DNA of 63,239 nucleotides from an uncultured Rhizobiaceae group bacterium (lineage in GTDB: Bacteria; Pseudomonadota; Alphaproteobacteria; Rhizobiales; Rhizobiaceae): NCBI GenBank assembly GCA_938010435.1, contig CALLUS010000011.1:1-63239 (forward strand), read 5' to 3'. A program made the position numbers and the translations under genes. This document shows, piece by piece, positions 52,119-62,200 of the stretch. Numbering within the stretch: the stretch's first letter is position 1; each line of letters opens with the position of its first letter. The notes under the pieces were generated by a model that saw nothing but the letters and a program-made list of their open reading frames with translations, was not told where the DNA came from and ran no database searches.

Positions 52119-53405
52119 TCAGCTAGTGATGTAGATCGCACGAAAGTCGTTTACATTGGTGCGTGTGGGGCCGGTGATGATCAAATCACCCAAGGCTTCG
52201 AAAAAAGAATAGGCGTCGTGTCCATCTAACATGGCTTGCGCATCAATGCCTATGGTTTTTGCCCTCGCCAATGTGTCTGGTGTGATTATGGCACCGGCAT
52301 TGTCTTCACTACCGTCGATGCCATCAGTGTCTGCCGCAAGCGCATAAATGCCGTCTGTGCCATCCAATGCGATGGCCAGTGACAGCAAATATTCAACGTT
52401 GCGACCGCCTTTGCCTGATGGTTTTTCTTGATCTACAGTGACAGTGGTTTCGCCGCCGGATAATATGAGTTTGGTCTGCTTCTGTTGTTTTGCATCCAAT
52501 GCCAACTTGGCATGTGCTTGACCAACCTCTCTTGCCTTGCCTTCAATGTCTGCGCCAAGTGAATCAACTTCGTAGATTTTCGTGCGACATTTTTGGACAA
52601 CATTGTTCAACATATCAGACGGGGTAGAAATCATTGCAAAGTGGCTATTCTCAAAGACTGAATCGTTTGGCTTTGGTGTTTCAGAATTTGGATTGTCTAA
52701 ATGACTTTGAGTGGCGTCCGAGATTTTGATTCCATAGCGCCTGATCAACTCTTTCGCGTTAGCAAGAGTTGTCGGGTCTGACACGGTGGGGCCTGATGCT
52801 ATTGTGCTCGGATCGTCAAAAGGCACGTCGGAAATTGCTAGTGTGACGGTTTTGGCCGGCGCAGCAGCTTGCGCCAAACGTCCGCCTTTCACTGCGGATA
52901 GATGTTTGCGCACTGTATTCATTTCACCGATGGGTGCGCCACTCATGAGCAAGGCTTTGTTGATGGACTTTTTTTCATCAATCGAAATAGTGTTCGCAGG
53001 CAGTGCGAGCAATGCTGACCCACCGCCCGAGACAAGAAAAAGAAGGAGATCGTCAGCGGTGAGTTTTTCGACCTCTTTCAGCATTCGTTGTGCTGCTTCA
53101 TAGCCACGATTGTCTGGTACAGGATGTGCTGCTTCAATGACTTCTATGCGCTTACATTCCATACCGTGACCGTATCTTGTGAGTGCCACGCCAGATAAAG
53201 ACGCATTTGCTGGCCAAGCGTTTTCGGCAGCTTGAGCCATTGAGGCTGCCGCTTTTCCCGCTGCAATTAAAAGGGTTCTTCCTTTTGGTGGTTTGGGAAG
53301 GTGCTGAGGAAGACAATTTGCCGGATTGGCTGCGGCAACGGCATCTACGAACAAACTGTTCAATAATGATCTGATTGCATTTTCATTCTGTGGCATTGAT
53401 GACAT
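52119..53405 (-). CDS. Glycerate 2-kinase (DUF4147/MOFRL family)
   Basis: A 428-residue enzyme of the TtuD/GckA class. The N-terminal DUF4147 domain has LLIAAGKAAASMAQAAENAW and LLFLVSGGGSALLALPANTI. The C-terminal MOFRL domain has ILSGGETTVTVDQEKPSGKG and ALAADTDGIDGSEDNAGAII. It phosphorylates glycerate to 2-phosphoglycerate in glyoxylate, serine or tartrate metabolism. An ATG three codons downstream is an alternative start. It is divergent from the DUF971 gene. Confidence 0.92.
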   Translation of the reverse strand: MSSMPQNENAIRSLLNSLFVDAVAAANPANCLPQHLPKPPKGRTLLIAAGKAAASMAQAAENAWPANASLSGVALTRYGHGMECKRIEVIEAAHPVPDNRGYEAAQRMLKEVEKLTADDLLLFLVSGGGSALLALPANTISIDEKKSINKALLMSGAPIGEMNTVRKHLSAVKGGRLAQAAAPAKTVTLAISDVPFDDPSTIASGPTVSDPTTLANAKELIRRYGIKISDATQSHLDNPNSETPKPNDSVFENSHFAMISTPSDMLNNVVQKCRTKIYEVDSLGADIEGKAREVGQAHAKLALDAKQQKQTKLILSGGETTVTVDQEKPSGKGGRNVEYLLSLAIALDGTDGIYALAADTDGIDGSEDNAGAIITPDTLARAKTIGIDAQAMLDGHDAYSFFEALGDLIITGPTRTNVNDFRAIYITS

Positions 53406-53462
53406 TGAGCGCCTTTGAAAAATACTGCATGACCTGTTGGAACAGTGTTACGGAATTATCTT

Positions 53463-53825
53463 ATGGTCGATCAAGCCCCCACGCCGACGGAAATTAGACT
53501 CTCGAAAGACAAGCAGTTGTTGACTGTCGGGTTTGCCGATGGTGTGCGGTTTGAATTGTCTGCAGAGCTTTTGCGTGTGGAATCTCCGTCTGCGGAAGTA
53601 CAAGGCCATGACCCGAGTCAGAAAAAGATCATTCCGGGCAAACGCAATGTGGAGATCATGAAGATTGAACCTGTAGGCAATTATGCAGTCCGTATTGTGT
53701 TCGATGATATGCACGATACAGGCATTTATTCGTGGGATGTATTGGACAGACTTGGCACAAATGCAGAAGAATTGATGGCAAATTACGAAGCGCGACTTTT
53801 GGAAGAAAACATGTCACGCGGTTAG
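53463..53825 (+). CDS. DUF971 family protein
   Basis: About 120 residues with the DUF971 (gamma-butyrobetaine hydroxylase N-terminal-like) pattern. It reads PTEIRLSKDKQLLTVGFADG, then FELSAELLRVESPSAEVQGH and YAVRIVFDDMHDTGIYSWDV. Family members with related folds bind iron-sulfur clusters or act in their assembly, but this is not established for this type. The ATG at 53463 is preferred over 53445. It stands before tdk with a 100-bp gap. Confidence 0.9.
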   Translation: MVDQAPTPTEIRLSKDKQLLTVGFADGVRFELSAELLRVESPSAEVQGHDPSQKKIIPGKRNVEIMKIEPVGNYAVRIVFDDMHDTGIYSWDVLDRLGTNAEELMANYEARLLEENMSRG

Positions 53826-53928
53826 ATGTATTTCGCCTGTGGATGTTGATTTGAAACATCCTTGGCGTTGAACGTTTGCAGCGTTACATCAAATGTGAAT
53901 GATCGTGTAATTTTGAAAGCGCAAAAAC

Positions 53929-54534
53929 GTGGCCAAACTGTATTTCAATTACTCAGCCATGAATGCGGGTAAGTCCACTGTGCTGCTGCAGGCGTCTCAC
54001 AATTACCGTGAGCGTGGTATGCGGACCATGCTGCTGACTGCACTTTTGGATGACCGGATTGGGGCAGGAAAAATCGGTTCGCGCATTGGTTTGGAAGCAG
54101 AAGCGGAAACCTTCAACACAAATGATGATCTTTTTGAACGTGTGGATGTGGTGCACGCCGACACACCGCTGAATTGTGTACTTGTGGATGAAGCTCAGTT
54201 TCTGAGCGAAAAACAGGTTTGGCAATTGTGCCGTATTGCAGACCGCCTTGGTATTCCCGTCATGTGTTATGGGTTGCGAACAGACTTTCAAGGTAAATTG
54301 TTTCCAGGTTCCGCTTCTCTATTGGCTTTGGCCGACAATCTTCGCGAAATTAGGACAATCTGTTGGTGCGGTCGTAAAGCCACAATGGTTGTTCGTTTGG
54401 ATGAAGAAGCTCGTGTTTTGGCCGAAGGCGATCAAGTTTCGATCGGTGGGGAAGAAAGCTACGTTTCCTTGTGTCGCCGTCACTGGGAAGAAAAAAACGT
54501 TGGACCAAAAAACCAGCTGAAGCTGTTTTTATAA
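53929..54534 (+). CDS. tdk: Thymidine kinase
   Basis: A 201-residue type II thymidine kinase. The P-loop is YSAMNAGKST, the Walker B/DEAQFL motif is CVLVDEAQFLSEKQ, and the lasso-domain zinc cysteines are in TICWCGRKATMVVR and SLCRRHW. It phosphorylates thymidine to dTMP in nucleoside salvage. The GTG start at 53929 gives the family opening AKLYFNYSAMNAG. It is expressed alone. Confidence 0.95.
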   Translation: MAKLYFNYSAMNAGKSTVLLQASHNYRERGMRTMLLTALLDDRIGAGKIGSRIGLEAEAETFNTNDDLFERVDVVHADTPLNCVLVDEAQFLSEKQVWQLCRIADRLGIPVMCYGLRTDFQGKLFPGSASLLALADNLREIRTICWCGRKATMVVRLDEEARVLAEGDQVSIGGEESYVSLCRRHWEEKNVGPKNQLKLFL

Positions 54535-54642
54535 AGCGAGTCGTAAATAGAGCACGATTGTGCCTTCCATGCCGCAAAAATTTATAGGGCAGTTCTCATT
54601 TCAGGTAGTACCATTCAGTATGCTCATTGGGAGGTGCCGGAT

Positions 54643-55800
54643 ATGGAAATGAATCGTGATGCGTTGAACCGTGTTTTAGAGCCTGTTTCGAAAGCAACCG
54701 GATTGCCAAACGAATTCTATATCGACCAGCAAGTTTTTGAAGCTGAACGCGACACGGTGTTTTTTAAAAATTGGGCTGCTGTGGGGTTTGGTAAAGACGC
54801 CCCAGAAGAAGCTGACGCAACACCTGTCACGTTTTTGAGTATGCCGCTCTTGCTTGTTAGAGGGCGGGATGACGTGGTTCGTGTTTTCCAAAATACTTGC
54901 CGACATCGCGGCATGATCTTGGTGGATGAACCCAAAAAGGTACGTGGTGTGATCCGGTGCCCGTATCATTCATGGTGTTATGACCTACAAGGCAAGCTTA
55001 AGACAACGCCGCATGTGGGTGGGCCGGGCAAGAATATAGATGAGAACATAGATCGAGACAGTTTGGGATTGATCGAGATCCGCAGTTTTGTTTGGCACGA
55101 TATTGTCTTTGTGAATGTGAGTGGCGATGCTCCACCTTTTGAGGATTATGCCTCAAGTGTCATCGAACGTTGGAAAGAGTTTGAACAACCTTGTTATTTC
55201 GGGGGAGCAGATTCTGAGTTTAATCTGTCTGTGAAATCCAATTGGAAGCTGCCTGTCGAAAATTATTCTGAGAGCTACCACTTGCCCTGGGTTCATCCGG
55301 GTTTGAACAGCTATTCAAAGTTGGAAGACCATTATCACATTATGGAAAAAGGAACGTTCTCCGGCCAAGGCACGATGGTCTACAATCCTAATTTGTCCGA
55401 GACCCAATCGTTTTCAGATTTTTCTGAATTGTCTGATAAGTGGGACAAGAATGCTGAGTATATATCGTTCTTTCCAAACGTCTTGCTAGGCGTTCATCGC
55501 GACCATAGATTTGCGATTGTTCTCATCCCGGACAGTTTTGAGAAGACTACTGAACGAGTGGCTTTGTATTATGCTGACGAGTCCATGACGGGCAACGAGT
55601 TCGCTGATTTACGAACGAAAAATACTGCGCTTTGGAAAGAGGTTTTTGAAGAAGATATTTTCGTTGTGGAAGGTATGCAATCAGGTCGCCATGGACGTTA
55701 CTTCGATGGCGGTAAGTTCTCTCCGGCTATGGATGAACCGACTTGGATTTTTCATCATTGGGTTGCCAGTCAAATGATTGGTTATGTGGATCAGACTTGA
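54643..55800 (+). CDS. Rieske non-heme iron oxygenase, alpha subunit
   Basis: A 385-residue ring-hydroxylating-type oxygenase. The Rieske [2Fe-2S] ligands are CRHRGMILVDEPKK and, 16 residues on, CPYHSW. The mononuclear iron site is NYSESYHLPWVHPG (two His), with a distal Asp near the end. It looks closest to the carnitine/choline-type oxygenases (CntA/YeaW-like). No reductase gene is adjacent, so the electron donor is unknown. The ATG at 54643 has GGGAGG nine bases upstream. The GTG at 54634 is less likely. Confidence 0.9.
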   Translation: MEMNRDALNRVLEPVSKATGLPNEFYIDQQVFEAERDTVFFKNWAAVGFGKDAPEEADATPVTFLSMPLLLVRGRDDVVRVFQNTCRHRGMILVDEPKKVRGVIRCPYHSWCYDLQGKLKTTPHVGGPGKNIDENIDRDSLGLIEIRSFVWHDIVFVNVSGDAPPFEDYASSVIERWKEFEQPCYFGGADSEFNLSVKSNWKLPVENYSESYHLPWVHPGLNSYSKLEDHYHIMEKGTFSGQGTMVYNPNLSETQSFSDFSELSDKWDKNAEYISFFPNVLLGVHRDHRFAIVLIPDSFEKTTERVALYYADESMTGNEFADLRTKNTALWKEVFEEDIFVVEGMQSGRHGRYFDGGKFSPAMDEPTWIFHHWVASQMIGYVDQT

Positions 55801-55815
55801 AGGGCTGTGTCTCCG

Positions 55816-56049
55816 ATGAATGGACCTGACCTGCTACTGCACAAAAACATTTTGGCAGCGCATGAAAATGGCGATGGCAGTCTGTTAGCCAAATTATATT
55901 TGGAAGCAGCGAACCGGAAGCGTAGGCAAAATGATGATGCTGCGGTTCCGTTTTTGTTGACGCAGGCCTATGTGTTTGCCTTGGAAAATGGCGATCCATT
56001 GGCTGTTGATTTGTATCAAGAGTTGGTTGCACTTGGCAGCGAAGTCTAG
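55816..56049 (+). CDS. Small hypothetical protein after the Rieske oxygenase
   Basis: A 77-residue all-helical protein without signal peptide. It reads LLLHKNILAAHENGDGSLLA and YVFALENGDPLAVDLYQELV, reminiscent of a pair of TPR or Sel1-like helices. It lies 15 bp after the Rieske oxygenase and is probably co-transcribed. A GTG start at 55807 is an alternative. No family recognised. Confidence 0.55.
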   Translation: MNGPDLLLHKNILAAHENGDGSLLAKLYLEAANRKRRQNDDAAVPFLLTQAYVFALENGDPLAVDLYQELVALGSEV

Positions 56050-56245
56050 TGCATATTAATAAAATTTGAACGTTTGGCCCAATTTTTCATTCACGAGTGC
56101 GGATGAAATCTGAGCTGATCCGCCTCTTGTTAACGACATACTAACCATAACATCTGCATATCTAGAGATTGTACATCATAAATGCGCCTGAAAATGAGGT
56201 GTTTGTGTTGGGCACCTTAGGGGCAGTTTTAGGGTATTTGGGTAT

Positions 56246-59200
56246 ATGTCTGGTTCGTTCAAGTCGATTTTTAAACAATGCAAAGTTGAAGTTCTTGAGC
56301 CTCCTGTGAAGGAAAAGCCACTTATGCGCATCCTTGAACCAAGGGTTCTTTTGGATGCTGCTGCGGTTGAAACCGCGGTGGATGTGGCTGGACAGGCAGT
56401 CCACCAACAATTTGCCGATGAGTATGCTGAAAATTCAAAACCAACCCAATCAGGTGAAACAGTTCAATCTGAAGGCCATGGCACAGACGCTTCAGACCTG
56501 CTTGATGCCGACTCTGAAATTGAAGAGTTTGCCACAGCGCGCAGAACTGACCGAGAGGTTGTTTTCATTGATGCGGGTGTTGAAGACAGCGAGGCTCTAA
56601 TCGCTTCTCTTGAACCTGGCGTGACTGTTCATGTGCTGGACAGTCAGCTCGATGGTGTTAGCCAAATGGCTGAGATTCTTTCTGAATCAGGTGGCTACGA
56701 CGCGGTCCACATATTTTCTCATGGAGAATCTGGGATTTTGCAATTGGGCAATACGACGCTCGATTTGACGTCCATCACGGGAAGGCATACCGAAGCGTTG
56801 CAACAGATTGGTGCTGCCTTGAGTGAGAACGGCGATATTCTCATTTATGGCTGTGACTTCGGCAAAGGCGAAATTGGACAAAAAGCTGCGCAACAACTTG
56901 CTGCAGTTACTGGCGCAGATATTGCAGCATCTGATGATCTGACCGGATCTGAATCTCTTTCGGGTGACTGGGACCTTGAAGTCCAAATTGGAGAACTTGA
57001 ACGTCAGGCTTATTCACTGCCAAAGTTCTCAGGCATTTTAGCCGGTATTGAACTTGGTGCGGTTGGTGCGCCTGTTACCGGACATCTGACGAATGGTATT
57101 GTTGGTACACCTGGTACATTTGCGACTTGGGCTAATGCGGCGACATACGATCCGGGTGATGGTAGCGGTGTGCAAACCTATGATGTGCGCGCAATTGTGA
57201 CCGGTTTGACTGAAAATACATCAGCAACGTTTGAAACAGCTGCATCCGGTGATGGGTCTTTAGATGATTTCCGTGTTATCATCACAAATGCGAACGCCTC
57301 GACGGGAATGATCGCAGGCCAAAATGTTTTGGAAGAAGGCTCGGTCAGTATCGTCTGGGAAGTCTTGCAAGCAGGATCAGATCTTGCCGCGCCTGCAAAC
57401 ATTATCAATATTGTTTTAAGCGATCTTGATGGCTTGGCAGGCACGCCGGACACACAAGATTCAGTGAGTATCCGTACGGATGAGCTTTATTCCACGACAG
57501 TGGAAGCAACCAGCACTCTAGTGGACAGTTATGCTGACAATTTCATTACTTTTTCAGGAACCGCGCAGGTCAACAACACATCGAATGCGCAAGTTGGTGC
57601 AAGTTGGGCCAACTCTAATCAATTCTCAGTTGTGTACACGACATATACGCAAACGCAGACTTTTGACTTAGATGGAGATGGTGGAAAAACCTTTACAAAC
57701 GCCGTTACTTCTCCAACTCAGTCTATTGATTTGAACGGTTCCGCTACAGCAGGAAACAATTTTTCAACGTTCTATATCAACAATGCCGATAGTGTTTCTG
57801 ATGAGGATGTACCCACAGCGATCGTCGATGTGGATATGGAGTTGTTCGACCTCGATAGCACCAATTTGCAATCAGCAACAATCGTTCTCACAAATGCACA
57901 AGTGGGTGACGAACTGCGATTTGACCCACTTTTGCTTGATGTTTTGGGGATCACTGCAACTTTAACAGATACGCGCGGTACCGATGGAATGCTCACGCTG
58001 CAGCTTGATGCTACGGCTGGCATTGCCACTATCTCAAACTTTGAGACTGCAATTAAGTCTATACGATTTGCTAATGACAATCCCGATGGTGCATTGAATA
58101 CCGGCGTCATTCGTTTGATTGAGTTTGAAGTGACTGACGGTAGCGTGACGACAACAGGCGTGACGACTTCACTGCAAATTGCATCTGCTGGATTGGCACC
58201 AGTCGCAGGCGCCAATGTTTATGTAACTGATGAAGATTCAATGATCGTGGTAGATGCCGCATCCGGTCTGATTGCTGATGATAAAAGTCCTGCCGGTGCA
58301 ACATTGAATGTCACCGGTGGCATGATTCCGGGTGGTGGAACCATATTGTTGGGTGTGGCTACTCCATTGCCAAGTGGTGCTTTGATCACTTTGAACAGCG
58401 ATGGCAGTTTTACCTACATACCGCCTGCAAATTATAGTGGTAACGAGACCATTTCATATTTCGTGAGCGATGGAGCATTCACGAGCCAGAGCTGGGTCAA
58501 TATCGATGTTCAGCCGGTTATAGATTCCGTTGTTGTTGATATTGTTCAGGCGAACCCTGTATCTGAGGAAGATGATGCGACTGAAGTGTTTAGCATTGCT
58601 GTTTCATCCCCCGATGCATCTGAACGACAAGAAATTTATGCTGAAGATATTCCATTTGGTGTAATCATTACGGATGGTGTGAACTCGTTTACCGCAGATG
58701 ACGACATTGATTTTGTGGAAATTACGGATTGGGATCGTACCAATTTACGTGTTCTACCGATTCAGAATTCCGATGTTGATATCGATATTTCAATAGTCAC
58801 GGCAAACTACGAGGTTGATGGGTCGTTCAGTTTTTCCAGTCAGGTTATGACTTTCGAAATCAATGCTGTGGCGGATGTCCCGACTCTGCAGGTAGAACTT
58901 GCAGTTGGAGCGATTGATGATGATGTGCCGCTCGATACAGTTATTCTCCCACAATTATTCGATACCGATTTTTCCGAACAGTTGACCAATGTTACAATTT
59001 CTAACATTCCTCCAGGTGGTAGATTCTTTGTGGCGGGGTTTGAACATACGGTTGTAGGTGGTTCGGTTACCATTCAACGAACCGAATTGTTTGACTTGGT
59101 GTTTAGACCACCGGCAACAGGAAATCCTGAAGTCTATGAAATGTTTGTGACGCTCACTTCGGAAGAAGTGAATGCAGAAAATGGTGTGTCTGTATTGTCG

Positions 59201-62200
59201 GCAACTTCTGCTCCGGTGGTTTTGAGGGTTAATCTCAATGACAGTGATGACCCAGTTATTGCCGCCGACGACACGGCTACAACGTTTGCTGGTGAAACGA
59301 TACAAATAGATGTTTTGAGCAATGACTTTGTGCCTGATGGAAACCCGTCTGTCTTAGAGATCAATGGTGAACCGATAGACTTTGTAACAACGATTACACT
59401 GCCTGGCGGTGAAGGCACGGTTCGCCTGAACATCAGTGGTGATTTGCTATTTACAGCCTCTACCAACTTTGCAGGTGAAGTGAGTTTTGACTACACACTA
59501 CGCGATGGAGATGGCAGTACTGACGTTGGTACCGTCACAGTATCTGTAGAACCGCGATGGACGGTTAATGCAGCCGCAACTTCAGTTGAAGGTGGTGATG
59601 CGCGTTTTACCGTGACTTTGGAAGGTGTGGTCAATCAAGGCGATACGATTACTGTCGATATTGGGTTGAACCCAGGAACTGCTGATGCTGCGGACTATGG
59701 TGATCTGACAACTGCGATCAATGATAGTATCGTCAATCTGTCTCAAGACGGGTTTTCCTTTGATGGCACCACACTGACTTACACTGCACCGCCATCTGAC
59801 TATGGCCCTGTCTTTGCGTCGGTTGATCCAGATTATACCGATATATCGTCAACCGGTACAGCTCTGGGTCTTGGGGATGACGGGCTTGCAACTCAAGCGC
59901 TGGGGTTCGATTTTACATTTTATGGCCAGACTTTTGATACTGCGTATGTTTCTGCAAATGGATACTTAACATTTGGCAGCCCTGTCAGTGCATCCGTCAA
60001 TGAACAGCTGGATGGAACTGCATTGTTGGGCCGTCCAATCATTGCTCCATTTTGGGATGATTTGGGCACAGGTTTGGGTGATGTTTTCACTGAGGTTGTA
60101 GGCAGTGGTCCCAACCGCCAGATGATTATTCAATGGCATAACATTACAAACGAAACTGACGGTACTGGTAGGGGCAGTTTCCAAGTTGTTTTGAACGAGG
60201 CTGACGGTGAAATTAAGTTTTACTACAATGATGTAGAATTTGATGGGACAGGTGATTTTGGTGCTGGTGCAACCATTGGTATCCAGGGCGCAGGCGGTCA
60301 GTTCGAAGAACACTCATTCAATGCACTTGGAAGTGTGGCAGCTGGTGCATCGCTTTCATATACGCAAGGCATCAACGTTAGTCCTAGTTTGCTAATTGAT
60401 ATTCCGATTGTTGATGACCCGGATTTCGAACAAACAGAAAACTTTGAACTTGTATTGTCCAATTCGACTGGGGCGGCCATTGGCAGCGCATTTGCAACGA
60501 ATACAATTGAAGTTAGCGATAACCAAGCGCCAACAGCGGCTGATGATAACCTTACAACCAATGAGATTATCATTGCCGGAATCAATGTTTTAACCAACGC
60601 GGCAGGGGCAGATTCAGACCCTGAAGGCTTTAATATTAGCGTCACTTCTATTGAAGGTTCGTTGATCGCAACGGATACTGAAATCATCTTGGCCTCTGGT
60701 GCGATTGTTATCGCGAGTTCAGATGGTTCGCTGACTTATAACCCAAATGGCGCTTTCCACAGTTTGTCGGCAGGTGATGTGGGTATGGATTCGTTTGACT
60801 ACGAGGTCACAGATCAGTTTGGCGGTTCCTCAACTGCGACCGTCTTCGTAACAATAAATGGAATCAATCAATCTGTTTACTTTGACCTTGACGATGGAGG
60901 TGTCACAAACACTCAAAACTATGCAGTGGCCTATCAACCCACCGATACCGAAATTCCTGTCGTCAACTCCAATGGAATTGTAACCGACGTTGATGGAAAC
61001 ATAGCAACAGCATTTGAAATTGGATTGTCGGGTTTTGTTGACCCGGTTGATGAAATTATTCGTTTTGGTGGCGAGGAATTCCGTTTTGGAACTTCCCGTA
61101 CGACCACAGTTAGTTTTGGTTCTGGTCCTGCCACCATTTTTGATGTGATTTATGATGGCGCATCTTTGCTCACATTCAGCAACAGTGCTGGTGGTGATAT
61201 GTCGATTGCACATATTCAACTTCTTGTGCGTGACATGACCTATGAACATGCTTCCAGCGATGACACGCCGGGCAATCGTATTTTTACGTTCCGTGCGGAT
61301 GACGGTTTCGGCTTCAATACAGGTGTCGTTTCAGACGTTTTCGTACGTGGTAACAACCTTGACCCAACAGCGGTTGATGACGGTGATGTCGTCCCATTTG
61401 AAATGGTAGAAGATACGACTCTGTCGATCCCGATTGCCACTTTGGTCGCTAATGACTTTGACACCGATGGTGACTCGTTTGACATTGTTTCTGTTAGCGG
61501 TGGAATGGATGGTGTTGCGTCGCTCGATGGGTCTGGCAACGTTACATTCACACCGTCAGCCGATTTTGTGGGTTCGACTTCATTTACTTACACGCTTCTC
61601 GATGCGCGCGGAGCAACTGATATTGGTACGGTGTTCGTCACAGTCACGCCTGTTAATGATGCACCTGTTGTGGACCTCAATGGTATTCTTTCGGGTGTGA
61701 ACCATTCGATTGCGTATACGGAGAATGATCCGTCAATATCGATTTTTGACAGTTTTGGTTTCATCAATGACATCGATGACACGAATCTTGATGGAGCAAC
61801 GGTTACAATTTCCGGTGCTCAGATTGATGACTTGATAGCTTTGGGCACAATGCCTGCTGGTATCACAGCGATTGTCACGCCTGCATCTGCATTGGCCGGT
61901 CTGACTGGTCCCACATCAGTGACTATCCAATTTAGCGGTTTGGCTTCTGTTGCTGATTATGATGCGGCTGTTCGAACTATCTCTTTTAGCAACACTTCAG
62001 ATAACCCAGTTGAAGGCGACCGTGTAGCTGTTGTTACCGCGACAGATGGAGAGTTGACGTCTGTATCAGCCTCAACGACGATCACAGTTACGGCTGTCAA
62101 TGATGCACCGGATCTAATGGATGATGGCGTATATGCGTTGAATGAAGACACATCCATTACGCTGACAAAGCCAACACTGATGGCCAATGATAGCGACCCG

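Noticed and set aside
56130-56145. CtrA-like site TTAA-N7-CTAAC before the giant protein gene
   Set aside because: One mismatch to the core pattern and more than 100 bp from the start. Too weak to claim.
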